Positions 45,431-57,755 of a DNA stretch of 64,000 bases are shown piece after piece. Location: contig CM053143.1 of the NCBI GenBank assembly GCA_028571685.1, positions 158,962,329 to 159,026,328 of the forward strand. Direction: 5' to 3'. Made by a program: the position numbers and the translations under genes. How positions within the stretch are numbered: position 1 is the first letter of the stretch; each line of letters begins with the position of its first letter. Below the pieces are notes generated by a model. It was not told the DNA's origin and did no database searches. It saw only the letters and a list, made by a program, of their open reading frames with translations. Source of the stretch: Heterohyrax brucei (lineage: Eukaryota > Chordata > Mammalia > Hyracoidea > Procaviidae).

Positions 45431-46417
45431 GCCAAATGGGTGTCCCATTCTATAAGCACTAAATAACTTCAGAAGAAATCTTTATCATTGGAAAAAGTAA
45501 ACAGCTGTGCAAATTCATGGAAATACAGTGTTCACAAAATGAACACATTAAGAATTGGAAACCAGAATTCAATTAAGCTCTGAATTATGAAAATACTAAA
45601 TACTTTGTGTGATGAAGATGAATAAGTAAATGACTTAGCTGTCAAACTATAAAATTTAATTACAAGAGTGATATTTAGGAGATTAATCTTCCATGCCACG
45701 AAGTATTATTCTACAGAAGTGAATGTGTTAAGTATCTTATACCTTTATCACTGGGCCAAAAAAGGAGACCAATTAGAGGGTTCAAATTGCAAGATGCACC
45801 AAAAAATAAATAAACCACCCTGACCAGTCACCTCTCAAATAGTAGAAGACATGGAGAGAATTAAGATTCAATAGCTACAGGTGTTCACTGACATAATTGT
45901 TCACATATCTGTTTACTGTGTTCTCACAATCAAGGCTTAACTTACAGTATTTTCTTTATTTTCAAATCATAAGGATTAGGTCTTGGACTGGGAGAAGTGA
46001 CGAAGTATGCACCTCAACTACTGTGGGTTTTTTGTCAGTAAGAAATGATAACTCCATTGTCTGGCAACTCGGGCAGGTATTCTCTGGGGTAATTAATCAT
46101 CATTCCTTATTTTCAGTAATGACTAATTTACACTGTCAGAGATAGATTGTGCTTTAACTTGTGCTAAAGGGATATTTTTTCTGATACCACAGACAATTTC
46201 AAGTAATTACAACATCTTTTGTGAATCTTGGCTTGGCTTTGGCTTTGTAAATCTAATATGAGGAACAGAGGGAAGGCCTGGTCTGTACTAGCATGAGAAG
46301 CTACCTTATCTTCTCATCATTTGAATATTTTATTGCTTTTATTAATGTTACGTTTGAAATTGCTAAATCAAATTACATTCTAAAGGCTATGACTGTTGTC
46401 TGTTTTCCTGTACAATA
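45431..46417. other. Unclassified AT-rich sequence
   Basis: No gene recognised; an 82-codon open stretch at 45897-46145 has no family features. Confidence 0.55.
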
Positions 46418-46431
46418 TGTCTTTAACTTTT
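46418..46431 (+). repeat. Target-site duplication of a transduction-type L1 insertion (left)
   Basis: tgtctttaactttt, repeated exactly at 48858-48871. Confidence 0.85.
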
Positions 46432-48857
46432 TTTTTTTTACAAAGGTGGTTAATATATTTATTAAAAAAAAGGAATATATATATTTAGGAGTACATTTTG
46501 AAAATTAGCAACTTGAAATATATTTGTTTATCCATCTAGTCTCAAAACCACAGAAACCTTTCTAGATTACAATTCAAACAAAAGTTAAATTCCGACCTGT
46601 AGTTGGTGTGCTAGCCAGCACTCTTATTTTGGAAGATCTCTACTCTCTTAGCATTCCTAGCACTGTTCTCTCCACAGTCTACTCATTCATCTTTTATGAT
46701 GATGATGATGATGATTGAATGAAAACATACATTCCCATATAAATTTGCTTGTCCACCTATATGCAGCTCTCTGCCTGGTGACAGCATACTCTTCCTCTAT
46801 GCTCCATACATTTCTTATCCTCCCAGCAATCTCCTATCCCCTCCTCTCCACAAACTCCCCTTGCTCCAGTAAGAGGTCAGCAGAATGACATCCTATAGAT
46901 ACATACAACCATAAAGTGCACACATAATATAGTCACTCTGTCTCACCAAGCCCAATCCATTCCTGTCCGAAGAGTTGCCCTCTGTTATGATTTATGGACA
47001 AGGGTAGCATCAGGGCCAGAGGCCATGCTCTCAGGGGAACTCCGAGGCCCCCTGGACCATCAACTGTGGTCTCTTAATGAAGATCTCAGGGTGCACTCCT
47101 TTTTATTCTTGTGTTGCCAGTGAGACTCACCTTTGTGGCCTCCATCAGGGCTATCACTGGTGGTGGCCGGGCACCATCTGTTTTTTCCGGTCCCTAGTCA
47201 ATGTAGCCACGCTCTCATATGGGTCTCTCTGTCTTCTGAGTTCTCTTTCCCCATGTCCTTGGTGATCGTCCATTCCTGTAAAGTTGAGACCATTTGATGT
47301 ACCCTCAGATGACACCTTGGCAGCTTTTATGACACCAGATGCCACTCACCAATGTGGGGTGCAGAGGGCTCTCTTAACAAAATGCTAGTTGTGCCAGTTG
47401 TCCTCAATTTCCTGAAAGCATGGTCCCCGGCCCTCTGCCCCAGCTACTCTGTCCTTGTAATAGTGAATTAAGATGGGAGAAGTAATCATGTTATGTTGAA
47501 GTCTAGTTCATATTGATCTTCTTTCTAATGTGTGCTGTCACAGATTTCACCCAAACAAATTTCTATCAACTATCTAAAACCTCCCACCCCTTGCCCTCCC
47601 TTCCTGCTCACCCTTGCAGCCATCAGAGAGTCTTTTTCTTCTATGCATGAGTCTACTTTTAAGGTCTTATAGTGGGAGTGTCATATGATAGTTGTCCTTT
47701 TGTTGCTAACTACTTTCACTCGACATAATATCTTCCAGTTGAAAACAGATTATGTTTCCTAAAATCATTGTTGTTCATTATCATTGCATAGTGTTCCACT
47801 GAGTATATATACCGTAGTTTACCTATCCATTCTTGTGTTGTTGGGCATCTGGGTTGATCCCATCTTTTTGCTGTTGTGGACTGTTCTATGGTAAACTTTT
47901 GTGTGCATGTATCAGTTGGTGTGAATGGCCTTGATTCTGTAGGATATATTCTGAGGAGTGAAATTACTAGGTCAAATGGTGTATCTGCATCCAGCTTTTT
48001 AAGGACCAGATTGCTTTCCAAAGAGGTTGCACGATTTTGCAATCCCAGCAACACTGTAGGAGAGTTCCAGTTTCTCCACAGCCTCACCAGCATTTGTTGT
48101 TTTGCATTTTTTGGATCATGGACAAACTTGTTGGGGTATGATGATACCTCATTGTAGTTTTGATTTGAATTGCTTTAATAGCTAAGGATCGTGAGCATGT
48201 CCACATGTGTTTTTTGGCTGCCTGGATCTCTTCTTTAGAGAAGTGTCTATTCATCTCCTTTGCCCATCGCTTAATCGGATGATTTATCTCTGTCTCATTG
48301 CTATTTTGTAGTACCTTTTGGATTATGGAGATCAGGCGTCAGTCTGACATATAGTTGCCAAATATTTTTTCCCATTCTGTAAGTGGTCTTTTAATTCTAT
48401 TAATAAAGCGTTTGGATGAGCAAAAGTGTTTGATTCTTAATAGTTCCCATTTATCTATTTTCTCTTCTGTCATTTGTGGTTTGATTGATAGATTTTGAAG
48501 TCTGTGTTGTGTATTAAAACTTCTATAGTTGTTCGTACTTTTTCTTCGATGAGCTTTATTGTTTTAGATTTGATATTTAGGTCTTTTATCCAGTTTGAGT
48601 TGGTTTTTGTATAAGGTGTGAGATATGGGTCTTGTTTCAATTTTTTGCAGGTGGATATCCAATTCTGCCAGCACCATTTGTTGAGGAGACTGTTTTTACC
48701 CCAGTTTAATGTCTTAGGGCCTTTGCCTAATATCAGGTGTTCACAGGAAGACATTGTCATCTCTGGGAACTCAATTATGTTCCATTGATCTATCTATCTC
48801 TTTTTGTACCAGTACCAGGCTGTTTTGACCACTGTGGCAGTGTAATAGGTTCTAAAG
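46432..48857 (-). mobile_element. 5'-truncated L1 with candidate 3'-transduced flank
   Basis: One insertion of 2426 bp bounded by a perfect 14-bp duplication. In L1 orientation, ORF2 C-terminal sequence and the 3' UTR end in a (CAT)n tract at about 46697-46717. About 250 bp of unrelated sequence follow (46440-46696), then AATAAA (complement of 46458-46463), then poly(A) at the duplication boundary. ORF2 fragments include SRPFTPTDTCTQKF and YSVEHYAMI near 47716-48093, with stops and frameshifts. The distal C-terminal motif Cys is retained (complement of 48039-48041). Confidence 0.85.
46440..46696 (-). other. Candidate transduced sequence downstream of the L1 3' end
   Basis: Lies between the L1 3' end and the poly(A) but inside the target-site duplications. 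It has a canonical poly(A) signal 18 or so bases before the A-run on the minus strand. It contains no L1 sequence that I can recognise. Confidence 0.65.
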
Positions 48858-48871
48858 TGTCTTTAACTTTT
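48858..48871 (+). repeat. Target-site duplication of a transduction-type L1 insertion (right)
   Basis: tgtctttaactttt, as at 46418-46431. Confidence 0.85.
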
Positions 48872-50781
48872 AATGCAGCATAACTAATTTAAGTTCATTT
48901 TTTTAAAAAAAAGGTTCAAGAGTAACCCCAACAACAGAACACACTATGAAAGCTAATGTTTATAAATAAACTTTCTATTGTGTATATAGCCAATTTTTTA
49001 ATCTAAGTGTCCTCAATTCCATTTTGTATTACATCATCTTCTAATTTAATAACAAGATCCTCAGAAATGACTTGTTTAAGAGGGAGAAGAAAACGAAAGA
49101 GAAAAGCATAATAGCATTGTTTTACAGTTGAATGAAAATTCATTTCCAAGTACATTAATGTCTCTCTTTTAATATGGTGGAATTTTTCCTTGGAGGCATT
49201 CACAGCTTGTCAGTTCTTCACTACAGCAGATATATGTTGTTTGATATAATTTCCTGACTGTATTTCAAAATTAACATTTTTCTATCAATGCAAAAATGTG
49301 ATACCTGACCACTAACCATACCATAAACACCTTGAAAGTTCAGTGTGTTATTATACTCAAAGCAAATCAAAGATGTTCACATTAAGATCAGATTAGAGAT
49401 TTACACTTGGTAAAAGGTTAAACAAATCTCCATGCTTTTTGGTATTTTTAATTTGCATCTTTAATAAGCTGTAGCATCAGCAGAACTGCTGGCTTCATTT
49501 CTGTGTATTTCAAAACAGGAAAACTTGCTCTTGTCCCCACAGTGTCAAATTATTCTAAGTCAGAATTGAGAAGCTTTAGGGATGCCAACATGGTTCAGCT
49601 CCCAAATCTTAATACTTTAAAGCACTTATCTCTGAGAAGGGTGCTGGAAGGAACTTAATTATTTCTTTCTTACTACCTCATATCTGTGCTTCCTGTGTTC
49701 CTGTGCATTTTGACCCAGAAGCAGAAATCCTATTGACTTTCTTATTGCACAGGAAGTGACTTACTGGACTTCAGCAGAATCTTCAGCACTAATTTCTTTA
49801 GATCTCTGGGGCATTGCCTTGTGAATGTTTTCTACTAGGTTAATGCACCTTTCAAAATTATCAAATTTGTCCCATGGGAATGATTTAGACAATGGAGCAG
49901 TCTGTGATTCAACTTTCCTTCAGTGGTTAAATTACTCCTTCTCACCCTGGGTGTTAAAAGATGCTCCTGCACGGAGACATTTTTGGGTCACTAGGGCATC
50001 CTTGAGCCAATTGGCAGCAGGAAGAGCTGCCATATTAACTCTGCTAGAGTATTAGGGTGTCTATTAACTCTTCAGGCTATTAGAGTGCCATCTCATCTGC
50101 ACAAGACTCAATGTACTCTCCATGCTACCTAATTTTCCACCAGGGTGTTTTACCATTTAGCTGGGACAAAGAGTTAAGTGAGTTTTTCACTTTTTAGAGA
50201 CTCTGTGCCCCAAGTGACAAAGATTTGACTCCAAGCAAAAGGTTTTAATAAGACAGGTGTTTGGGAGATTGGGAGGAGGGGAGCTTTATGAATATGGGTG
50301 ATGTCGTGTATTTGTATTAAGCTGTCTGTTCTTCAAGTTCAGTACCAGGTTACTAGTTTCTAGGGCTTGTGGTAGTGTATATTTGGAGTAATAATTTCTT
50401 TTTAAGTGAAATTTGAATATATGGGTTCACAGTTAGGAGAAAAATAATGCTTTAAATGGCTTCACTGTCTGGCCTGCAGAGAAAGCCAGAATACCTAAAG
50501 GCAAAATTGGACACCTATGTGGAGACATGTAGTGCAGGGGGTTTCTACTGGAGTCAAGTTTAAAGTACAGCAGTAGTGATGAGTCAAGAAATGCTGTCTC
50601 ACACTAGGTACAATGTCAATTTTAACATCTTTATTTTGTCCCTTCAGCACCAACTGTTAACTGGACCCAATGTTAAAATATTTATGTTTGAATGACAAAT
50701 TAAAAGGTGAAATTACCATAAGAGTTATTGTCCCATACTTTATAAATGTATTTCTTAAAAGTAAAGCTAAACTGTCCCACA
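48872..50781. other. Unclassified sequence
   Basis: No gene, RNA or repeat recognised over 1.9 kb. Open stretches (66 codons - at 49003; 76 codons + at 49825) lack any motif. Composition is less AT-rich at about 49500-50330. Confidence 0.5.
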
Positions 50782-50982
50782 AGGAGCTTTGATGGCACAG
50801 TAGTTGAGTGCTCAGCTGCTAACCAAAAGTTTAGTGGTTCCAATCTAATACCTGCTCCATGGGAGACAGATGTGGCAATCTGTTTTTGTAAAGATTACAG
50901 TCTTGGAAACCCCATGGGCAAGTTCTACTCTGTCCTACAGGGTTGCTGTAAGTTTGAATTGACTCTATAGGAATGGGTTTGG
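50782..50982 (+). mobile_element. AfroSINE, long variant
   Basis: 'ggagctttgatggcacag' head, extra block 'gatgtggcaatctgtttttg' and 'taaagattacagtcttggaa', tail 'gaattgactctataggaatg'. Best preserved example of the long form in the window. Confidence 0.93.
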
Positions 50983-51365
50983 GGGCTTGTGTTTGTATAT
51001 GCAGATGGTCAAAATGACATACATTTAGTAGATAGTATCATATGCATGGGAGTCAAGAAAGTAGTAAAGAAGAAGAAAAAATACTCGTATCATTGATTTT
51101 TTTCTGATCTTCATCATCTTAGTGCTTTGGCAAGAAAAATAATAGGATTTACCTTAGCTTCTATTGGTACCCTGACATCTGAAGACTATTCATAAATGAG
51201 ATCTTTACAAAAACAAAACAAAACAAAAAGCTTTTTGGACCTCAAGGCAGCCACACTATTGGATGGCAAAATCATATTCAAACTGGAAATTATCACAAAG
51301 TAAATTCTTCCAATTTCTGGAAGTTGGTGTGTCTAACTTGATGTGTGGATATTGTGTGTGTGGTT
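50983..51365. other. Unclassified AT-rich sequence
   Basis: Nothing recognised except an (AAAAC)n tract near 51209-51231. Confidence 0.6.
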
Positions 51366-51990
51366 TTTGTTGTTGTTAGGTGCTATCAAGTCAGTTCCGA
51401 CTTAAGCAAACCTATGTACAACAGAATGAAACACTGCCTGGTCCTGTGCCATATCCACAGTGATTTTTATGCTCAAGCTCATCATTGAAGCCACTGTGTC
51501 AATCCATTTCCTTGAGGGTCTTCATCTTACTCCCTGACCCTTTACTAAACATGATGTCCTTCTCCAGGGATTGATCTGTCCTACAACCTTTCCAAAGTAT
51601 GTAAGACACAGTCTCACCATCTTTGCTTCCAAGGAACACTCTGGTTGCACTTCTTCCAGAACAGAGAAGCTTGTTCTTTTGGCAGTCCATGGTATATTCA
51701 ATATTCTCCAACAACACCACAATTCAAAACCATCAGTTCCTCTTCTATCTTCCTTATTTATTGTCCAGCTTTCACATGCATATGATGCAACTGAAAATAC
51801 CACAGCTTGGGCCAGGCGCACCTTAGTCTTCAGGGTGATATCTTTACTTTTCAGTACTTTAAAAAAGTCCTTTGCAGCATATTTTCCTAGTGCAGTGCAT
51901 CTTTTGATTTCTTGACTGCTGCTTTCATAGGCATTAATCACAGAACCAAGTAAAATGAAATCCTTGACACCCTCAATCATTTTTCCACTT
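51366..51990 (-). pseudogene. RTE (BovB-like) LINE 3' part with a 152-codon open stretch
   Basis: The minus strand is open from 51980 to 51522. It reads VKDFILLGSVINAYESSSQEIKR, then TALGKYAAKDFFKVLKSKDITLKTK, VRLAQAVVFSVASYACESW, KEDRRGTDGFELWCCWRILN and AKMVRLCLTYFG…CLVKG. This is the C-terminal part of RTE/BovB polymerases after the catalytic domain. The 3' end on the + strand is 'ttgttgttgttaggtgctat', the usual RTE terminus. The frame is broken after the CLVKG segment and everything upstream of the ILLGS region is missing, so it is a 5'-truncated copy. It is the least damaged RTE copy here. Confidence 0.9.
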
Positions 51991-52091
51991 CAGAGATTTT
52001 TAGAAATGTGATTTTAGACTATGTGACAGAGAGGAAGGGATAGATTGTGTAATGGCTAATATATTGACCTCTAAAGTCAAATTGCTGTGAT

Positions 52092-52262
52092 GATGGTTTC
52101 CATGGAGTTGATTCTGACTAGTTGTGACCATGTGTGTGCAGAGTAGAACTGCTCCATTGGTTTTCCAAGGCTGTAAACTCTTGGAAGCATATTGGCAGGC
52201 TGATCTCTGAAGGTGCCTCTTGCTGGATTTGAGCTATCAACCTTTCAGCTGATAGTCCAATC
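52092..52262 (-). mobile_element. AfroSINE, long variant
   Basis: 'tttccatggagttgattctg', the extra block 'ttggaagcatattggcaggc', and 'tatcaacctttcagctgata'. The tRNA-like end is decayed. Confidence 0.8.
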
Positions 52263-52690
52263 TTTTACTAGTTTCTCTACCCAGAGACTCACAATGCCAA
52301 ACTACCGGTATCCAAAGTATACATTGGTAACTTAGTAACGGTATGACTTTGTCAATCTCTTATTCTCCTTCTGTGCTTAAATGTCCCATTTGCACAGTAA
52401 AAATAATAATAGTTCCTGACCAACAGCATGGCATTGTTTTCAGAGTTTAATGAGCTTATATATATATATATAACACTGAGTATACTGCTTGCTTGGTATA
52501 TAAAAATTGCTCAGTTAAAATTATTGAGATATGAGAAATTAAAAATAAATATTAGTACAAAGTACAAATATTTTCCTATGTTTCATATATTCCCTAATTA
52601 TTATACTTGCAGTGACACTGTAAACTAACCTTTTATGACATTATCCAATCATCTAACATTACTCATAAGAAATTTTGCATGCTCCAATTG
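52263..52690. other. Unclassified AT-rich sequence
   Basis: Contains a short (TA)n tract near 52437-52452. Nothing else recognised. Confidence 0.6.
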
Positions 52691-53206
52691 TCCCAAGTAT
52701 GTGTCAACTTGGTTCAGTCATAATTCCCAGCATTGTATGTAGTCTCCATTTTATGATCTGATATAATTTTCCTATGTGGTGTAAATCCTAATCTTTGATG
52801 ATAGTTAAGGAGGCAAGAATAGAATATACTAAAGAGGATCAGGGTGGGATGCATCACCTTTACTCAGGTCACAACCCTGATTCAGTGAGGCTTGTATCAT
52901 TTTTAATCTTATCAGAGATAACAGGAGAGAGAAAGGAACTAAGATATAAGGGACTTCGTATCACTGACAGAAAAACACTGGAAAAAGAGAATATCTTTTG
53001 GATCCAAGCAGCCTCCCTTGAGAAGTTCCTATGCCAGGAGAAGGTTGATGGTAAGGACCTTCCTCCAGATCCAATGGAGAGAGAAACCTTCCCCAGGAGC
53101 ACCTTGAATTTGGACTTCTATCTTCCTAATCTGTGAGAGAATAAATTTATGTTTGTTAAAGTCATCCACTTGTGGTAATTCTGTTACAGTTGTGTTAGAT
53201 AACTAG
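52691..53206 (+). mobile_element. MaLR-like solo LTR
   Basis: 'gtcaacttggttcagtcata', 'gaggatcagggtgggatgc', 'ggaccttcctccagatcc', 'gagagaataaatttatg' and the end 'ttctgttacagttgtgttag'. Forward orientation with an AATAAA near 53140. A 113-codon open stretch (52795-53136) inside it is incidental, since no related frame is open in the other LTR copies. Confidence 0.8.
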
Positions 53207-53229
53207 GCCAAGCCAAGTGCTGTCGAATA
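53207..53229 (-). repeat. Ultra-short AfroSINE/RTE 3'-end fragment
   Basis: 'ggccaagccaagtgctgtcg' directly after the LTR; same motif as at 30113 and 56216, with no further SINE or RTE sequence. Confidence 0.65.
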
Positions 53230-53312
53230 ATCCAAAATAGTTTGACTTTTTCTAAACTCTGTCATGTGTAGTCTATGTGACCCTTGGTTATACAATTGCC
53301 CTTGGGATATAT

Positions 53313-53324
53313 ATCTGATATTAA
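53313..53324 (+). repeat. Target-site duplication of the L1 at 53325 (left)
   Basis: atctgatattaa, matched by atctgatatcaa at 56065-56076 (one difference). Confidence 0.75.
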
Positions 53325-53339
53325 TATTAGAAAGAGATG

Positions 53340-55590
53340 AAATACTTCCAAATTCATTCTATGACCTGATACCAAAACCAGGGAGAGATCCCACAAAAAT
53401 CACTCATGAATATAGATGCAAAATTCTTCAACAAAATTCTAGCCAATAGAATTCAACGGCATATAAAAACAATCATTCATCATGATCAAGCTGGTTTCAT
53501 TCTAGAAATACAAGGCTGGTTCAACATCAGAAAAACAATTAATGTAATCAACCATATTAATAACACAAAAGATAAAAATCACCTGATTTTGTCAATTGAT
53601 GCAGAAAAGGCATTTGACAAAGTTCAACATCCGTTTATGCTTAAAACTCTCAGAAAATTAGAAATAAAAGGGAAATTCGTCAATATAATCAATAGCATCT
53701 ATGCAAAGCTAACTGCTTTCATCAGCCTGAATGGTCAAAGACTGAAAGAATTCCCTTTGAGAACAGGAACTAGACAAGGATGCCCGCTCTCACCACTTCA
53801 ATGCAACATTGTGCTAAACGTTCTAGCCAGAACAATTAGACAAGACAAAGAAATAAAAGGCATCCGTATTGGCACTGAAGAAGTAAAGATTTCCCTCTTT
53901 GCAGATGATGTGATTGTTTATACAGAGAATCCAAAAGAAATCCATAAGTAAACTATTAGAGCTAATAGCAGAAATCGGCAAAGTATTGGGATACAAGATA
54001 AACATAACTAAATCAATAGGATTCCTTTATACCAACAATGAAATTATTAATGAAGAAATCCCCAAATGAATTCCATTTACTATAGCCCTCAAGAAGATAA
54101 AATACCTAGGAATAAATCTAACCAAGAAATAAGAGATCTTTACACAGAAAACTACAAGACCTTGCTACAAGAAACTAGGAGGGACTTACATAAGTGGAAT
54201 AATCTGCCCTGCTCATGGATAGAAGACTCAATATTGTGAAAATATCTATTTTGCCCAAAGCACTCTACTTATATAATGAAATCCCAATACAAATTCCAGC
54301 GACATTTTTTAATGAGATGGAGCAACAAATTATCAGCTTTACTTGGAAAGGGAAGAAATCCCAATTAAGTAAAGCATTACTGAAAAAGAAGAACATCTGG
54401 GAGGCCTCTCACTACCTGACTTTAAAATGCATTACATTGCCACAGTAGTCAAAACAGCCTGGTATCGGTACAAAAGGAGACATATAGACCAATGGAACAA
54501 AGTAGAGACCTAGAGATGCCACTATCCTCCTAGGAACAGCTGATACTTGACAAAGATCCTAAGATTTTGAACTGGGGTAAGAACAGTCTTTTTAACAAAT
54601 GGTGCTGACATAATTGGATATCCATCTACAAAAAAATTGAAACAAGACCCATATCTCACACCTTATACAAAAATCAGCTCAAATTGGGTAAAAGACCTGA
54701 ATATAAAAGCTGAAACGAATAAAGCTCATCCAAGGGAAGATAGGGTCAACAATGGGCATTTCTTCAAAATCTGATAAACAAAACATATTCATCAAAAGAG
54801 AAAACAGATAAATGGGAATTAATAATAATCAAACACTTCTGCTCATCCAAAGACTTCATCAAAAGAATTAAAAGACCACCTACAGAATGACAAAAAATAT
54901 TTGGCAACTCTATGTCAGACCGATGCCTGATCTCCATAATCTATAAGGTTCTACAAAATATCAATAAGAAAAAGGCAAATCATCCAATTAAGCGATGGGC
55001 AAAGGAGATGGACAGACACTTCTCTGAAGAGGAGATCCAGGCAGCCAAAAAACACATGTGGACATGGTCACGATCATTAATTATTAAAGAAATTCAAATC
55101 AAAGTGACAATGAGATACCATCTCACCCAACAAGATTGGCCATGATCCAAAAAAACGCAAAACAATAAATGTTGGAGAGGCTGTGAAGAGATTGGAACTC
55201 TCCTTCACTGTTGGTGAGATTGCAGAATGAGGCAACCTCTTTGGAAAACAATTTGGCGTTACCTTAAAATAATGGATATAGATACACCATTTGATCCAGT
55301 AATTCCTCTGCTTGGAATATATCCTACAAAATCAAGGCCATTCACACCACCTGATACATGCACATGAATGTTCATTGCAGCACCGTCCATGATAGGAAAA
55401 AGTTGGAATCAATCCAGATGCCCAACAACAGAAGAATGGATGGGTAAACTTTGGTAAATATACTCAATGGAGTACTATACACTAATAAAGAACAATGATG
55501 ATAGTAGGAAACATCTCTCAATTTGGTCTTAACTGGAGGACATTATGTTGAGTGAATCTAGTAAGTGACAGAAGGACAATTATTATATGA
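53340..55590 (+). pseudogene. L1 ORF2 fragment (reverse transcriptase to C-terminus)
   Basis: Degraded ORF2p. The best open piece is 53406-53951 with [16 protein letters not shown], then [33 protein letters not shown] and the catalytic FADDVIVY (FADD at 53898-53909). Later pieces include TFFNEMEQQIISFTWKGKKS near 54300 and NHPIKRWAKEMDRHFSEEEI near 54978. The C-terminal Cys/His motif still encodes Cys at its last position (tgc 55221-55223), although a tga precedes it. Endonuclease and ORF1 are absent through 5' truncation. Frameshifts and stops occur throughout. Confidence 0.88.
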
Positions 55591-55903
55591 GACCCCAACG
55601 ATAAAAACTTAAAAGCATACTCATACACAATAGAAAAGATTCTTTGACGGCTACAAGGGTGGGGAGGGTGGGAGAGCAGGAGAGCAAGGGGTGAGGGTTT
55701 AGATTAGATAGTTGTTAAAAATTTGGTTGGGTGAAATTGGTGACAATACACATTAGTAAGAAAATCATTATTGCTGGGACTTTGACACAACTTGTGTACT
55801 CCTCCTCTCTTAACCCTGTATTGTAAGCACAGTGTATGTACACTTTCATTTTTTTATTTAATAAAAAATAAATTAAAAAATGTAACATAAATAAAAAGCA
55901 TCT

Positions 55904-56064
55904 GTAAGGGTTTAGATTAGATAGTTGTTAGAAATTGGTGACAATACACATTAGTAAGATCAATATTAATGGGACTTTGACATAACTTGTGTACTCCTCC
56001 TCTCTTAACCCAGTATTGTAAGCGCAGAGTATGTACACTCATTTTTTTATTTAATTAAAAAAAA
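55904..56064 (+). repeat. Second L1 3' end in tandem
   Basis: Repeats 55693-55870: 'gggtttagattagatagttg', 'gacaatacacattagtaag', 'acttgtgtactcctcctctc'. It lacks the internal 'ttggttgggtgaaa' present in the first copy. Confidence 0.9.
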
Positions 56065-56076
56065 ATCTGATATCAA
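56065..56076 (+). repeat. Target-site duplication of the L1 at 53325 (right)
   Basis: atctgatatcaa; see 53313-53324. Confidence 0.75.
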
Positions 56077-56215
56077 GGTATTCTGTCTTGAACAAAGCCA
56101 TAGCTCTTCTTTCTCCGATGGAAGCCCATTTCTTCTTTTAACAAACTTTGTGGAAATGAACAATAGGACACAGCCTTTGGTACAGTTATCCACTTGAACC
56201 TTGAAGTGGGTTACC

Positions 56216-56246
56216 TTGCCAAGCCAAGTGCCTTCAAGTCAGATTC
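56216..56246 (-). repeat. Ultra-short AfroSINE/RTE 3'-end fragment
   Basis: 'ttgccaagccaagtgccttc' then 'aagtcaga', again only the terminal part of the element. Confidence 0.65.
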
Positions 56247-57755
56247 ATTTTCTTTTCTTTAACCTAATAATGATACCATAAAAGTATTTATTGGCAATTT
56301 TTATCCTGAAATATTTTACTGGGTTCTTTGAATATCAACAACACTCCCCCTTTTAAATGTTTCTACTCCCATTCTTTGAGAGAGCTTTCACCTCTTCTTT
56401 CTCAGCACTGGAGTAAGTTATGAAGAATTAATGCACTCTGTGATGAACAATTTCTGATTTTCTTTAAAGATTTTTCATTAACATCACTTCTGCTTCTTAT
56501 AAAACTGTTGACCTTATTCTTTCCAAGAGCATTCTATTTATTATTTTCAGTAATGATGGTTAACTTATTATATTAACCAATAAATATCCAGAAAAATATT
56601 GTGAAATATATTTTATTTTTACTTTTCTTAGGAGCATTCTGTGGTTATCACTGGAGTCAATTTTATTAAGTAGCATTCCCAGATGACAGTACTTTGTAAT
56701 ATTTTTATACAACTTATCTGACAATAGTGGTAGTCTTCAAATATACAATATGTAGAAGGTAATATACACCTGAATTTTGTTGCTGCTGTTGTTTTTTACT
56801 TAATAAAGATCTCTCCTTGGATTCCTCTTGGATGATAATAGTAGTATGTCAGCATTTATCTTTTCTAAATAAAGTGTGATTTAGATTTTATGTTTCACCA
56901 AAAGGTAGCATTAAATAATGATAATAAAAATAAGTATTGAAAAAAGAAAATGGGAGCAGTTCACAAGTCTGAAGTTGATTAAAAAAACAAAAGTACATAA
57001 ATATTTAGTATCAAGGTTTTACAATTTAATAAACAGAATCCAGTTCTGATTTATTTAGTTTTTTGAGTTTTCTTCATCAATCTAGTAAAAGGTGTTTTGT
57101 TTGAATTCGAAAAGATTGTGAAGTTTTAGAAAAAGATGACTTGTGCATTTATTTGCCCAGTTCCTAACAGTTAAAATGCATATAATGAAATGATGTGGCA
57201 TATTTTATTATCTAGTGCTTGAACACTGTGTTTTCCAAGAATGTTAAAAACAAATACTTGTGAGACTTGTTAACCTAATTACATTTAATGAGTTTTTTTT
57301 TTTATTTTTTTTTTTATTTTTACTTCAAGAGATCTCAGAGTTTAAAATTGTTAACTCTCAAAGAAGGGAAAGATACATTTTTTTTTTCCTTCAAATAGAT
57401 GACCATGTATATTTTTTTTATTTTCCTTCAACATAGTGTGTGAACCTAAAGCTAAAAGGTATCTAGCTTTGGAACTGGTAATTTAGCTAAGTATTTTAGA
57501 TGTAATTTTAATCACACTAAAATATTTCTAATTTGTGCAATTGACATATTTACTGGGAACAGAAAGTGCAAAGGATCATAACAAAAAGAAACAAAATATT
57601 TTTTGTTTTATTTTATTTAAGTTGAAGGTTATATTTTATTAACTGTAAGATGTGTTTTCCATTCTTAAATAATATATAAAAATTAATAATGCATATTCAC
57701 TCTGAATTGGTAATTAAATTTATAAGATTTTTTTTATAAAAATGTTTCATGTGCT
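56247..57755. other. Unclassified AT-rich sequence
   Basis: 1.5 kb, very AT-rich, with several T- and A-runs (57293-57315, 57379-57388, 57411-57420). No gene or repeat family recognised. Confidence 0.55.

Larger units (their letters stand above)
53325..56064 (+). mobile_element. 5'-truncated L1 with two successive 3' ends
   Basis: Starts inside ORF2 and runs to a first 3' end near 55880. It continues through an A-rich linker to a second copy of the last ~160 bp of the 3' UTR (55904-56064) with its own A-run. Only the outer boundaries carry the target-site duplication (53313-53324 and 56065-56076). It is older than the two near-full-length copies, judging by its number of stops. Confidence 0.82.

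Noticed and set aside
52795-53136. 113-codon open frame
   Set aside because: Falls inside a MaLR-type LTR, which is non-coding; related LTR copies have no such frame.
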